Assembly: GCF_018780105.1 (NCBI RefSeq) | Contig: NZ_JADMKC010000018.1 | Span: forward strand, 96,060-160,059 | Direction of reading: 5' to 3' | DNA length: 64,000 nucleotides | From: Thiobacillus sp. | GTDB taxonomy: Bacteria; Pseudomonadota; Gammaproteobacteria; Burkholderiales; Thiobacillaceae | Position numbers and translations under genes: made by a program | The notes under the pieces: model-generated | The model's database searches: none | Seen by the model: the letters and a program-made list of their open reading frames with translations, nothing else | Told to the model about the DNA's origin: nothing | Shown here: positions 23,526 to 36,092 of the stretch, piece by piece | Layout of the letters: every line of letters starts with the position of its first letter | Position numbering within the stretch: position 1 is the first letter of the stretch

Positions 23526-24206
23526 ATGGAAATCAACGCGATGAAGCTTGAAGGCATCCAGGCCGTGCTGTTCGATCTCGACGGCACGCTGGTCGATACC
23601 GCACCCGACCTTGGCTACGCGCTCAACCTGCAACGCGCGCGCCACGGCCTGCCGCCGTTGACCGACGACATCATTCGCCCGCAGGCCTCGCACGGCGCGC
23701 GCGGCCTGCTCGGCATCGGCTTCGATCTGCACCCGGACGACACAAAGTTTGCACCGATGCGTGAAGAATTTCTGCAACTGTATGCCGACAACATCTGCCG
23801 CCATTCGCGGCCGTTCGACGGCATTCTCGACCTGCTGGCTGCGCTCGACGCGCGCCAGCTCAAATGGGGCGTCGTTACCAACAAGCCCGCCCGCTTCACC
23901 GAACCGCTGATGTCTATTCTCGACCTGGCCGAGCGCGCCGCCTGCATCGTCTCCGGCGACACCTGCCCGCAGCCCAAGCCGCACCCTGCGCCCATGCTCG
24001 CCGCCGCCGAACTGTGCGAAGTCGCCCCCGCGCAATGCCTGTACCTGGGCGACGCCGAGCGCGACATTCAGGCCGCCAACGCCGCCGCCATGCCCGCCCT
24101 GGTCGCCGCCTGGGGTTACCTCGATGCCGCCGATCAGCCGCACACCTGGGGCGCGCACGCGCAAATCCGCCACCCGCTCGAAACCCTCGACTACCTCGCT
24201 AACTGA
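23526..24206 (+). CDS. gph: Phosphoglycolate phosphatase, HAD family
   Basis: 226 residues. HAD motif I is LFDLDGTLVDT with the nucleophile aspartate. Motif II threonine is in VVTNKPARF. Motifs III and IV are in PKPHPAPM and YLGDAERDI. Gph clears 2-phosphoglycolate. It is in the ubiG-gph pair common in proteobacteria. The ATG at 23526 has a GGAG ribosome site; an ATG five codons later is possible. Confidence 0.92.
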   Translation: MEINAMKLEGIQAVLFDLDGTLVDTAPDLGYALNLQRARHGLPPLTDDIIRPQASHGARGLLGIGFDLHPDDTKFAPMREEFLQLYADNICRHSRPFDGILDLLAALDARQLKWGVVTNKPARFTEPLMSILDLAERAACIVSGDTCPQPKPHPAPMLAAAELCEVAPAQCLYLGDAERDIQAANAAAMPALVAAWGYLDAADQPHTWGAHAQIRHPLETLDYLAN

Positions 24207-24208
24207 GC

Positions 24209-24592
24209 ATGGCATACAGCCTGCTCAAGCAACTGCACCTGACCACCCTCGTCGTCACCCTCGCGCTATTTGTGCTGCGCGGCGTCTGGATGATGGCCGA
24301 ATCGCCCCGCCTGCACGCCCGCTGGGTACGGATCGTCCCGCATATCAACGACAGCTTGCTGCTGGCCAGCGGCATCAGTCTGGCCATGCTGACCCGGCAA
24401 TATCCGCTGGTAAACGGCTGGCTGACGGCCAAGTTCTTCGCACTGATCCTCTACATCGTGCTCGGAACTATCGCCCTCAAACGCGGCCGAACCCGAAGCC
24501 AGCGTATCGCCGCCTGGATCGCCGCGCTGCTGATATTCGGCTACATGGCCGCGGTTGCCGTCTCCCGCGACCCTGTTCCTTTCATACGGTAG
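24209..24592 (+). CDS. SirB2 family membrane protein
   Basis: 127 residues with four membrane helices, beginning MAYSLLKQLHLTTLVVTLAL. Hydrophobic pattern, length and the HxND-type residues PHINDSLLLASG match the SirB2/SirB family of inner-membrane proteins of unproven function. It starts two bases after gph and is the last gene before ssrA. Confidence 0.8.
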   Translation: MAYSLLKQLHLTTLVVTLALFVLRGVWMMAESPRLHARWVRIVPHINDSLLLASGISLAMLTRQYPLVNGWLTAKFFALILYIVLGTIALKRGRTRSQRIAAWIAALLIFGYMAAVAVSRDPVPFIR

Positions 24593-24626
24593 GGCGCGTT
24601 ATCAGGCCCTAAATCCCCGGAACTTT

Positions 24627-24656
24627 TTCACCCGGCGTCACTCAATGCATTACACT
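24627..24656 (+). promoter_or_regulatory. Probable ssrA promoter
   Basis: TACACT at 24651-24656 lies about 17 bases before the mature tmRNA 5' end, with a weak TTCACC at 24627-24632 at 18-base spacing. Position fits a sigma70 promoter with a short processed leader. The -35 match is poor. Confidence 0.4.
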
Positions 24657-24672
24657 TGAAGCAGCAACACAA

Positions 24673-25039
24673 GGGGGCGACCTGGTTTCGACGGGGGTCG
24701 CGAAGCAGCGTAGGGCATACCGAGGGTCAGAGTACCTCGTAAATCCAACTGAAAATCGTTTAAACGCAAACGACGAAACTTACGCTCTAGCCGCTTAATT
24801 GCGCTAGACCCTGCACCAGCCAGCATGCGGGTTGGGTTGGGCAACCAACAGCAGGGTAATCTCAGCATGATCGTGTCTGTCCGGGTGGCTTGGGCAGACA
24901 TTAAATCAAGGCCACTCGCCAAAGTTCAGCCTGTTCGGCGGGCGTAACCAAGGCTAAAGCACAAAATCACCGGACTAAGTATGTAGAACTGCCTGTAGAG
25001 GGCTTTCGGACGCGGGTTCGATTCCCGCCGCCTCCACCA
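24673..25039 (+). ncRNA. ssrA: Transfer-messenger RNA (tmRNA)
   Basis: tmRNA rescues stalled ribosomes and tags the unfinished protein for proteolysis. The ends GGGGGCGACC and CCGCCTCCACCA form an alanine-type acceptor stem, including a G3-U70-like pair, and GGTTCGATTCCCGCC is the T arm. The tag frame begins at GCA 24766 and ends at TAA 24796-24798, encoding ANDETYALAA. The length of about 367 bases is normal for a one-piece tmRNA. Confidence 0.97.
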
Positions 25040-25049
25040 TCTACCCAAA

Positions 25050-25079
25050 AGCCCAACCGTTCCCGGTTGGGCTTTTTAT
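25050..25079 (+). terminator. Rho-independent terminator after ssrA
   Basis: The stem GCCCAACC / GGTTGGGC at 25051-25072 is followed by a run of five T. It begins 11 bases after the tmRNA CCA end. Confidence 0.9.
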
Positions 25080-25146
25080 TGCCCGGAATTCCGATCCAGA
25101 ACAGGAATGCTAAAATTCTCGAAAGCCCGGACAGCGCGCCTGCCCG

Positions 25147-25686
25147 CTAAAACCCGGGATAGCTTTTATCCGGAAACAGCCGGCCTTGCTTTCTGAACGC
25201 CCAGGGTGGGATGGGCTTGGTCTCACGCCACAGCCCGCGCCGCATCAACTGCGCCATGAGTTGGGCGCTTTGGCAGGCAGACTGATCTTCGGGCGACAGG
25301 TCTCTGGCCAAGTCTTTGGCCCACCAGGCCATCCCATCCTTTACCTGCTCCAGTCCCATATCAACCGCTTTCACCGTCAGCTTGCAGATCATCGTTCTGT
25401 GCGGGTCGATCCTGGGGCAGTCCGCGACAGCCGTCTGGTTCAGGCTCAGCCGGCTGAGATTGAGTTTCGATTGTTCGTTCCAGGCCTGGTGTCGCTCGGG
25501 CGCATCAATGCCTGCGATCCTGATTGTGTATTGCCGACCTTCAGCCAAAAGGTTCAAAGTGTCGCCGTCTGCAACGGCGACGACGCGCCCGTGGAGGCGC
25601 TCGGCATGGATCAGCGGAGAGAGCAGCGTCAATGCCATGCCAACAAGGACGTGTACGCAAGCCGGGCTCCAGTTGCAGTTCTTCAT
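25147..25686 (-). CDS. Secreted staphylococcal-nuclease-like (thermonuclease) protein
   Basis: 179 residues. A signal peptide covers about residues 1-28 (WSPACVHVLVGMALTLLSPL ending at HAE). The SNase fold follows: VADGDTLNLL, then IRIAGIDAPER holding the arginine, aspartate and glutamate expected of the active site, and a later arginine in PHRTMICKL. The ending GLWRETKPIPPWAFRK is a family motif. The product is predicted to cut nucleic acid in the periplasm or outside the cell. The start at 25686 was chosen for the signal peptide; the longer open frame passes through the clpB terminator. Confidence 0.85.
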   Translation of the reverse strand: MKNCNWSPACVHVLVGMALTLLSPLIHAERLHGRVVAVADGDTLNLLAEGRQYTIRIAGIDAPERHQAWNEQSKLNLSRLSLNQTAVADCPRIDPHRTMICKLTVKAVDMGLEQVKDGMAWWAKDLARDLSPEDQSACQSAQLMAQLMRRGLWRETKPIPPWAFRKQGRLFPDKSYPGF

Positions 25687-25811
25687 GTGGGCCACACTCC
25701 GAAGCTGATTTCTCGTGTTGGCAACAGTACTACACGCTGACCAAGGTAGCGATCCGGCAAGTCCATCCGATAACCCGCATCCGGGCTTCGCAAGGTCTCC
25801 CAATGAACAAT

Positions 25812-25847
25812 AAAAAGGGCCCGGATACGATCCGGGCCCTTTTCTTT
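25812..25847 (-). terminator. Rho-independent terminator after clpB
   Basis: A perfect 14-bp stem AAAAGGGCCCGGAT / ATCCGGGCCCTTTT with an ACG loop at 25813-25843. On the minus strand it is followed by TATTG after the T run. The 220 bases between the nuclease gene and clpB hold this hairpin and a weaker GC hairpin near 25873-25896; no gene is seen there. Confidence 0.85.
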
Positions 25848-25907
25848 GTGGCGATGAACCGCCTCCCAAAACCTCAACCCGACTGCCGGGTTGGGCTTGG
25901 GGAATGC

Positions 25908-28499
<2,592 letters not shown>

Positions 28500-28536
28500 A
28501 GTGGGCCTCGTGCTTTAAGGTATATTCAATGGCCCT

Positions 28537-28565
28537 TACATGAAGCCTGCCCAGGCGATTTCAAC
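28537..28565 (-). promoter_or_regulatory. Candidate sigma32 heat-shock promoter of clpB
   Basis: Reading toward clpB, GTTGAAA (28559-28565) and CTTCATGTA (28537-28545) are separated by 13 bases. The sigma32 consensus is CTTGAAA, 13-15 bases, CCCCATNTA. The match is good in the -35 and in the CATNTA half of the -10. clpB is a classical heat-shock gene. Found by eye only. Confidence 0.45.
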
Positions 28566-28570
28566 CCGCC

Positions 28571-29416
28571 ATGTCTGAATTGATTCAATCCCAGGTTCTG
28601 ATCGATATCGCCCGTGCACTGGACGAGGATATCGGTAGCGGCGACCTCACCGCCCAGCTCATCCCGGCCAGCCAAACCGCCCGCGCCCGCGTGATCACTC
28701 GCGAAACCGCCGTGATCGCCGGGCGGCCGTGGTTCGACGCCTGTTTTCGGGCGCTCGACCCCGTTTGCGTGATCGACTGGCAGATCAACGAAGGTGATGC
28801 CGTCGCCGCCGGCGACGTCCTGGTGGAGATCAGCGGCAACGCCCGCGCCCTGCTCTCCGCCGAACGCCCGGCGCTGAATTTCCTGCAAACCCTGTCGGCC
28901 GTGGCCACCGCCACCCGGCCCTACGTCGACGCCGTGCGCGGCACCCACGCCGCCATCCTCGACACCCGAAAAACCCTGCCCGGCCTGCGCGTCGCCGAGA
29001 AATACGCGGTGCGCGTCGGCGGCGGGCAGAACCAGCGCATCGGCCTGTTCGACGGCATCCTGATCAAGGAAAACCACATTGCGGCGGCAGGCGGCATCGC
29101 CCAGGTGCTGGAAGCGGCATTCAAGCTGGCGGGCGACACCGTCAGCGTGCAGATCGAGGTGGAAACGATCGACGAGCTCGAACAGGCCCTGAGCGCCGGC
29201 GCACCGCTGATCCTGCTCGACAACTTCAGCCCTGCGGACATGCGCCACGCGGTGCAGGTGACCCATGGCCGCGCCCTGCTCGAAGCCTCCGGCAACATCA
29301 CGCTCGACACGGTGCGCGCGGTGGCCGAAACCGGGGTCGATCGCATTTCCATCGGCAGCCTCACCAAACATATCCGCGCGGTCGACTTGTCGATGCGCAT
29401 CCAGGCCGATGATTGA
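28571..29416 (+). CDS. nadC: Nicotinate-nucleotide pyrophosphorylase (quinolinate phosphoribosyltransferase)
   Basis: Converts quinolinate and PRPP to nicotinate mononucleotide in NAD synthesis. 281 residues. Family motifs include LDTRKTLPGLRVAEKYAV, GGGQNQRIGLFDGILIKENH and, near the end, GNITLDTVRAVAETGVDRIS. It starts about 70 bases from clpB on the opposite strand, and its end overlaps the next gene by eight bases. Confidence 0.96.
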   Translation: MSELIQSQVLIDIARALDEDIGSGDLTAQLIPASQTARARVITRETAVIAGRPWFDACFRALDPVCVIDWQINEGDAVAAGDVLVEISGNARALLSAERPALNFLQTLSAVATATRPYVDAVRGTHAAILDTRKTLPGLRVAEKYAVRVGGGQNQRIGLFDGILIKENHIAAAGGIAQVLEAAFKLAGDTVSVQIEVETIDELEQALSAGAPLILLDNFSPADMRHAVQVTHGRALLEASGNITLDTVRAVAETGVDRISIGSLTKHIRAVDLSMRIQADD

Positions 29417-29906
29417 GCCACTTTTAATCAAGACAGTCCGGGTCGATTACGCCAACCCCGTCCACGCCGCCGCGCTGGTCGATCTGCTCGACAGCTACGC
29501 GCGCGACCCGGCGGGCGGCGGCGAACCACTGTCCGGTTTCGCCCGCGCCCATCTGGTCAGCCAACTGGCTGCGCGGCCGTTCATTTTCAGCGTGATGGCG
29601 TTCGAGGGCGACGTGCCCGTCGGGCTCATCAATGCCATCGAAGGCTTTTCCACCTTTGCCTGCCGGCCGCTGGTGAACGTGCACGATGTGGTGGTGCTGC
29701 CTGACTATCGTGGACGTGGCATTGCGGCGCAGATGTTTGCCGCGGTCGAAATGATTGCCGTCGAGCGCGGCGCATGCAAGCTGACGCTCGAAGTGCTTTC
29801 CGGTAACCTCGCCGCGCGGGGGCTCTACGAAAAGCTGGGGTTCGACGACTACCGACTTGACCCGGCTATGGGCCACGCGCAGTTCATGCACAAATGGCTG
29901 GACTGA
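29409..29906 (+). CDS. GNAT family N-acetyltransferase
   Basis: 165 residues beginning MIEPLLIKTVRVDYANP. The acetyl-CoA loop is VVVLPDYRGRGIAAQMF, and a typical ending NLAARGLYEKLGFDDY follows. The substrate is not predictable. The start lies inside the last codons of nadC, and the gene overlaps the ligase gene by 13 bases, so the three are likely one transcript. Confidence 0.85.
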   Translation: MIEPLLIKTVRVDYANPVHAAALVDLLDSYARDPAGGGEPLSGFARAHLVSQLAARPFIFSVMAFEGDVPVGLINAIEGFSTFACRPLVNVHDVVVLPDYRGRGIAAQMFAAVEMIAVERGACKLTLEVLSGNLAARGLYEKLGFDDYRLDPAMGHAQFMHKWLD

Positions 29907-30739
29907 AACACATTCTGCTGGCGCTGCTGCTGGGCCTCGGGCAGGCATGGGCAGACACCCCGGCCGCCGCCCCGGCGATGCTGCTGGCCGAGCAATATGC
30001 CGCCCACGTCGATGTCACCCAATATTGGGTGAGCGAAAAATTCGACGGCGTGCGGGCGCAATGGGACGGCCGCGCCCTGCGCTTTCGCGGCGGCGGCGTG
30101 GTGCCGGCGCCTGCCTGGTTCACCGCGAACTTCCCGCCGGCGCAGCTGGACGGCGAACTGTGGATCGGCCGCGATACCTTCGATGCGCTGTCGGGCACGG
30201 TACGCAAAGTCGAGCCGGTGGACGCCGAATGGCGGCAGGTGCGGTATCTGGTTTTTGAGCTGCCCGGTGCAGCCGGTGACTTCAGCGCCCGCCTCCAGCT
30301 GATGAACGCCCTGATCGAGCAAGCCGGCGTACCCTGGCTGCAGGCCGTCGAGCAGACGCGCGTGGCCGACCATGCCACGCTGATGCAGCAACTCGATGCC
30401 GTGGTCAAGGCGAACGGCGAAGGCCTGATGCTGCATCGCGCCGATGCGCCCTATCTCACCGGACGCAGCGATGTGCTGTTGAAACTGAAGCCCTGGCAGG
30501 ACGCCGAGGCAGTGGTGGTCGGCCATGTGGCGGGCAAGGGCAAATACGCGGGCATGACGGGATCACTGGAAATGGAAATGCCGGACGGCCAGCGCTTCCG
30601 CATCGGCAGCGGGCTCTCCGACGCGCTGCGCCGTCAACCACCGCCCATCGGCACCCGCATCACTTACCGCTACCAGCACCTGACGAAAAACGGCGTGCCG
30701 CGCTTTCCGCGTTACCTGCGGGTGCGAGAGGATTTTTAG
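29894..30739 (+). CDS. Periplasmic-type ATP-dependent DNA ligase (Lig E class)
   Basis: A minimal ATP-dependent ligase of 281 residues. The N-terminal signal peptide (MAGLKHILLALLLGLGQAWA) predicts export. Nucleotidyltransferase motif I is EKFDGVR with the adenylated lysine at residue 49. Motif IV is EGLMLHR and motif V is LLKLKPW. A short C-terminal OB domain follows. Lig E enzymes of Gram-negative bacteria are exported and proposed to act on DNA outside the cytoplasm, for example in uptake or biofilm DNA. The gene converges with pgeF, three bases apart. Confidence 0.88.
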   Translation: MAGLKHILLALLLGLGQAWADTPAAAPAMLLAEQYAAHVDVTQYWVSEKFDGVRAQWDGRALRFRGGGVVPAPAWFTANFPPAQLDGELWIGRDTFDALSGTVRKVEPVDAEWRQVRYLVFELPGAAGDFSARLQLMNALIEQAGVPWLQAVEQTRVADHATLMQQLDAVVKANGEGLMLHRADAPYLTGRSDVLLKLKPWQDAEAVVVGHVAGKGKYAGMTGSLEMEMPDGQRFRIGSGLSDALRRQPPPIGTRITYRYQHLTKNGVPRFPRYLRVREDF

Positions 30740-30742
30740 GGG

Positions 30743-31453
30743 CTATTCCAGCCAGATCAGCGAAGCCATGCGCCCGGTCACGCCGTCGCGACGATAGGAA
30801 AAGAAGCTGTCCGTCTCGGTATACGTGCAACGCCCGCCGCCGTAGACAGCCTGAACCCCCACGTGATTAAGGCGGATACGCGCCAGCTGGTAGATGTCGG
30901 CCAGCCACTTGCCGGGTGCGTGGGGAATGAAGGCGTGGGCAGCCTCAGGATGCCGCGCGACAAACGCCTGCCGCACCTCGTCGCCCACTTCGAACACCTG
31001 CGGGCCGATGGCCGCCCCCATCCAGGCCAGAATTTCACCTGACGGCACCTGCATCGCGGCCACGGTTGCTTCCAGCACGCCGTCAGCCAGCCCGCGCCAG
31101 CCTGCGTGCGCAGCCGCCACCACGCTGCCGGCGCGGTCGCAGAACAACACTGGCAGACAATCAGCGGTGAGAACGACGCTGACGCTGCCAGCCTGACGGG
31201 TAAAAGACGCATCGGCCTCCGGCACGCCAGCGCCGGCTTCCACCACTTTTGCACTATGAATCTGCTTCAGCCAGCCGGGCTCGGATGGCAGTTGCTGGCG
31301 CAGGCGCGCGCGGTTGGCCGCTACATGCGCCATGTCGTCGCCGACGTGGTCACCCAGGTTGAAGGCCGTCCACGGTGCGCCGCTCACCCCGCCTTCGCGG
31401 GTGGTCATCCGGCTTTTGACGTGGGGCGGTGCAGGCCAGTCAGGGACGATCAT
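30743..31453 (-). CDS. pgeF: Peptidoglycan editing factor / YfiH-type multicopper-like oxidase
   Basis: 236 residues of the PgeF (YfiH, DUF152) family. The signature CDRAGSVVAAAHAGWRGL holds the cysteine and histidine ligands, and GRCTYTETDSFFSYRRDG is near the end. The family removes wrongly incorporated L-serine-containing muropeptide precursors and has been called a polyphenol oxidase. The gene normally follows rluD, as here, but a 234-bp inverted-repeat element is inserted exactly at its ATG. The remaining upstream sequence gives only a weak CTAGG ribosome site. The frame is also open from 31600 inside the element, so an extended protein is possible. Confidence 0.9.
   Translation of the reverse strand: MIVPDWPAPPHVKSRMTTREGGVSGAPWTAFNLGDHVGDDMAHVAANRARLRQQLPSEPGWLKQIHSAKVVEAGAGVPEADASFTRQAGSVSVVLTADCLPVLFCDRAGSVVAAAHAGWRGLADGVLEATVAAMQVPSGEILAWMGAAIGPQVFEVGDEVRQAFVARHPEAAHAFIPHAPGKWLADIYQLARIRLNHVGVQAVYGGGRCTYTETDSFFSYRRDGVTGRMASLIWLE
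31449..31453. repeat. Target-site duplication ATCAT, left copy (pairs with 31688-31692)
   Basis: Five bases ATCAT directly outside the left inverted repeat are repeated directly outside the right one at 31688-31692. The left copy contains the pgeF start codon on the minus strand. Confidence 0.6.
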
Positions 31454-31687
31454 CCTAGAAACCGCAGTTGGACGCGCCCGAGGGTGCGTCTGATCGGGTG
31501 TCTGCCGCGAAGCAACGACGCTGCGGGCCGGGGCCCGCAAGGAGGCGCGACAAAGGCAGGCGCACGAGCAGGCGTGCCAGCGGGTGCGTAGCGGTCTCAC
31601 CCGAACGGTGACTATGATCGAAGGCAGAAAACCCAGTGTTCATGCGGTATTCATCAAGAGGACAAGCGGTCAACTGCGGTTTTTAGG
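31454..31687. mobile_element. MITE-like element with 17-bp terminal inverted repeats
   Basis: The ends CCTAGAAACCGCAGTTG (31454-31470) and CAACTGCGGTTTTTAGG (31671-31687) are inverted repeats matching at 16 of 17 positions. The same five bases ATCAT flank both sides (31449-31453 and 31688-31692), which looks like a target-site duplication. The 234-bp body is GC-rich, codes no transposase, and has open frames that look accidental, such as a minus-strand ORF 31455-31673 ending in SNCGF. It lies between rluD and pgeF. Confidence 0.7.
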
Positions 31688-31706
31688 ATCATGCACACCC
31701 CAGACT

Positions 31707-32687
31707 TCAAGCCACCCAGGGGCGATCTTCGCGCAAGGCTTCGAGCAGCGACTCGAAATCGGCCGGCAGAGGGCATTCCCATTGCACCAGATCCTTGAAC
31801 AAGGGGTGGATTAGCCCCAGACGCTCGGCATGCAATGCCTGGCGCGGGAACACGATCTTGTGGTGGCTGCGACGGCTGGCGCTGTAAACGGTGTCGCCCA
31901 CCAGGGGGTGGCCGATGTGCTGCATATGAACGCGGATCTGGTGGGTGCGGCCGGTTTCCAGCTTGCAGCGCAACAGGGTGACGTTGGAGGGAAAGCGCTC
32001 GACCACTTCATAGTGGGTGATCGCCTGCTTGCCCATACTGTGGACGCAACGCTTGGTGCGGTTGTGCGGATCGCGCGCCAGCGGCTCGTCGACCGTGCCA
32101 TCGTGGTCGACTTCACCGTATACCAGCGCCAGATATTCGCGTTTGACCGTGCGCGCCTGCAGCTGGCGCACCAGATCGGTATGCGCGGGCAGGGTTTTGG
32201 CGACGACCAGCAGGCCCGAGGTGTCCTTGTCCAGCCGGTGCACGATGCCGGCGCGCGGCAACTCGGCCACCTGCGGAACCCAGTGCAGCAAGGCATTGAG
32301 CAAAGTGCCATTGCGGTTGCCGCTGCCGGGATGTACCACCAGGCCGACCGGCTTGTTGATTACCAGCAGCATCGGGTCCTGATGCACGATATCGAGCGGG
32401 ATGTCTTCCGGCGCATCCGGCGTGGCATTGGGATCGGCTTCGATCTCGACCCGTACCGACTCGCCGCCAAAAACCTTCATTTTGGTCGAGGGAAAAACCT
32501 CGTCCACTGCAATCTTGCGGGCGCGGATCCAGTTCTGGATACGGTTGCGCGAAAACTCGGGCAACAGGGCCGACAGCGCCTGGTCCAGCCGCTGGCCGCC
32601 CTGCTCGTTCGGGATTACCAGCTCGCGAACGCCGTCTTCGCTTAATCCCTTATAATCGTCAGACGAATTTTCTGTGTCTTTTTCCAT
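31707..32687 (-). CDS. rluD: 23S rRNA pseudouridine synthase RluD
   Basis: Makes pseudouridines in helix 69 of 23S rRNA. 326 residues from the ATG at 32687. An N-terminal S4-like domain (QRLDQALSALLPEFSRNRIQ) precedes the catalytic domain with the aspartate motif AGIVHRLDKDTSGLLVVAK. GRTHQIRVHMQHIGHPLVGD is also characteristic. Its start codon overlaps that of the divergent bamD (bases 32685-32688), so one of the two starts may lie further in. The frame is also open to 32750. Confidence 0.92.
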   Translation of the reverse strand: MEKDTENSSDDYKGLSEDGVRELVIPNEQGGQRLDQALSALLPEFSRNRIQNWIRARKIAVDEVFPSTKMKVFGGESVRVEIEADPNATPDAPEDIPLDIVHQDPMLLVINKPVGLVVHPGSGNRNGTLLNALLHWVPQVAELPRAGIVHRLDKDTSGLLVVAKTLPAHTDLVRQLQARTVKREYLALVYGEVDHDGTVDEPLARDPHNRTKRCVHSMGKQAITHYEVVERFPSNVTLLRCKLETGRTHQIRVHMQHIGHPLVGDTVYSASRRSHHKIVFPRQALHAERLGLIHPLFKDLVQWECPLPADFESLLEALREDRPWVA

Positions 32688-33513
32688 GCTTAAGCAACAT
32701 TTTTCCGGTTCTACTACATTCAAACGCGCATGGGGCAGCGTACTGCTCACTGTCGCCCTGACGCTGGGCGGCTGTAGCGGCCTGCCCGAACTTCAGGATG
32801 AAACCTCGGGCTGGTCGGCACAAAAGCTCTATGCCGAGGCCAAGGACAATCTCAATGATGGCAACTACGAGCGTGCTGTCAAACTGTTCGAGACACTGGA
32901 ATCACGCTACCCGTTTGGCCGCTACGCACAGCAGGCCCAACTTGAGGTGGCATATGCTTATTACAAGGACAACGAACCGATTTCCGCCATCGCCGCGTGC
33001 GACCGCTTTATCAAACTGCACCCCAACCACCCTAACGTCGATTACGCGTACTATCTGAAGGGCCTAGCGAATTTTAATGACGATCTGGGCCTGCTGGGCA
33101 ACCTGATCGAACAGGACATGAGCGAGCGCGACCCGCAAGCTGCGCGGGATGCCTTTCTCGCGTTCAAGGAGCTGATCACCCGCTTTCCCGACAGCAAGTA
33201 TGCGGAAGATTCGCGCGCCCGCATGAACTATCTGCTGAATGCGCTGGCCAGCAACGAAGTCCACGTCGCCAAATACTATATGAAGCGGGAAGCCTGGGTG
33301 GCCTCGGCCAACCGCGCCCGCGAAGTGCTGAAAAACTACCCGGATGCCCCAGCGCTGGAAGAAGCGCTGGCGATCATGGTGGTGTCCTACGACAAACTGC
33401 ACCTGACCGATCTGCGCGACGACACGCTGCGCGTCATGAACCTCAACTTCCCCAACAGCAAATATGCCAAGGGCGTCGATCTCGAAGGCCGTCCCTGGTA
33501 CAGCCTCTGGTAA
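32686..33513 (+). CDS. bamD: Outer membrane assembly lipoprotein BamD
   Basis: BamD is the essential TPR lipoprotein of the BAM complex, anchored in the inner leaflet of the outer membrane; BamA of the same complex is at 46862. 275 residues. A lipoprotein signal ends in LTLGGC, giving the lipidated cysteine near residue 30. TPR-like helices follow, including YPFGRYAQQAQLEVAYAYYK. The ATG at 32686 is chosen; a GTG at 32674 is possible. TATAAT at 32651-32656 is a candidate -10 within the divergent gene's head. Confidence 0.93.
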   Translation: MLKQHFSGSTTFKRAWGSVLLTVALTLGGCSGLPELQDETSGWSAQKLYAEAKDNLNDGNYERAVKLFETLESRYPFGRYAQQAQLEVAYAYYKDNEPISAIAACDRFIKLHPNHPNVDYAYYLKGLANFNDDLGLLGNLIEQDMSERDPQAARDAFLAFKELITRFPDSKYAEDSRARMNYLLNALASNEVHVAKYYMKREAWVASANRAREVLKNYPDAPALEEALAIMVVSYDKLHLTDLRDDTLRVMNLNFPNSKYAKGVDLEGRPWYSLW

Positions 33514-33531
33514 TCAAACGGCGACGACGGC

Positions 33532-35480
<1,949 letters not shown>

Positions 35481-35483
35481 CGA

Positions 35484-36092
35484 CTAAGCTCCCATGAGTT
35501 TTGCAACTGAAGCCTCCATGGAATTCTTTGAGCTTTCCAATTCTTCGATCACTCGCAACCGATCTTCTGCGGAACGATTCTGACTCAGCTTGAATTTGGC
35601 CTGAATATCTGTAATTTCGATCTCGAAACCGACGATCATGCCGAGCAGTTTTGTACGTCGTTCACCCGCCAGATCGGGTTTCCACGGCTTGGGCTGCTTC
35701 TGTTCGTAAACATCCGTTTGCCTTTCAAGCAGGGCTTCAAGCTCGGCTTCGGATCCCATGATCCGTGGCTTTCCCCTTAGATGCACCACAGCATAATTCC
35801 AGGTGGGAACACCGGGGGCCGCATACCACGAAGGTGAAACGTATGCATGCGCCCCTTGAAAAACCACCAGCACCTCATCGCAAGAAGCCAGGTGCTCCCA
35901 GTGCGGGTTTGCCCGCGCCATGTGCCCGAACAACTTCCCCTGTGCGCCGGACGACGGCTCGAACAGGAAAGGCAAATGGCTAACGAAGGGCTGCCCTTGC
36001 GGCGCAGTCACAAGCATGCCAAAAGCGTTCTCCTGAATAAGCGCCTGAATGCGTTCAGGGCTTTCTTCCTTGAAATGTTCAGGGAGATACAT
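35484..36092 (-). CDS. PaiB-like FMN-binding split-barrel protein
   Basis: 202 residues of the PaiB/FMN-binding negative regulator family, beginning MYLPEHFKEESPERIQALI. The family pattern HLPFLFEP, GHMARANPHW and FQGAHAYVSPSWY is clear. Bacillus PaiB is a transcriptional repressor; in proteobacteria a flavin- or heme-binding role is equally possible. The ATG follows the sucD stop with no gap. Codon use and GC are lower than in the neighbours in its C-terminal part. Confidence 0.85.
   Translation of the reverse strand: MYLPEHFKEESPERIQALIQENAFGMLVTAPQGQPFVSHLPFLFEPSSGAQGKLFGHMARANPHWEHLASCDEVLVVFQGAHAYVSPSWYAAPGVPTWNYAVVHLRGKPRIMGSEAELEALLERQTDVYEQKQPKPWKPDLAGERRTKLLGMIVGFEIEITDIQAKFKLSQNRSAEDRLRVIEELESSKNSMEASVAKLMGA

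Noticed and set aside
25683..25877. A 64-codon ORF between the nuclease gene and clpB
   Set aside because: It reads straight through the clpB terminator hairpin and has no ribosome site.
31455..31673. A 72-codon minus-strand ORF between pgeF and rluD
   Set aside because: It lies almost wholly in the inverted-repeat element and ends in its terminal repeat. Similar short frames in repeats are often annotated, but nothing here shows it is translated.
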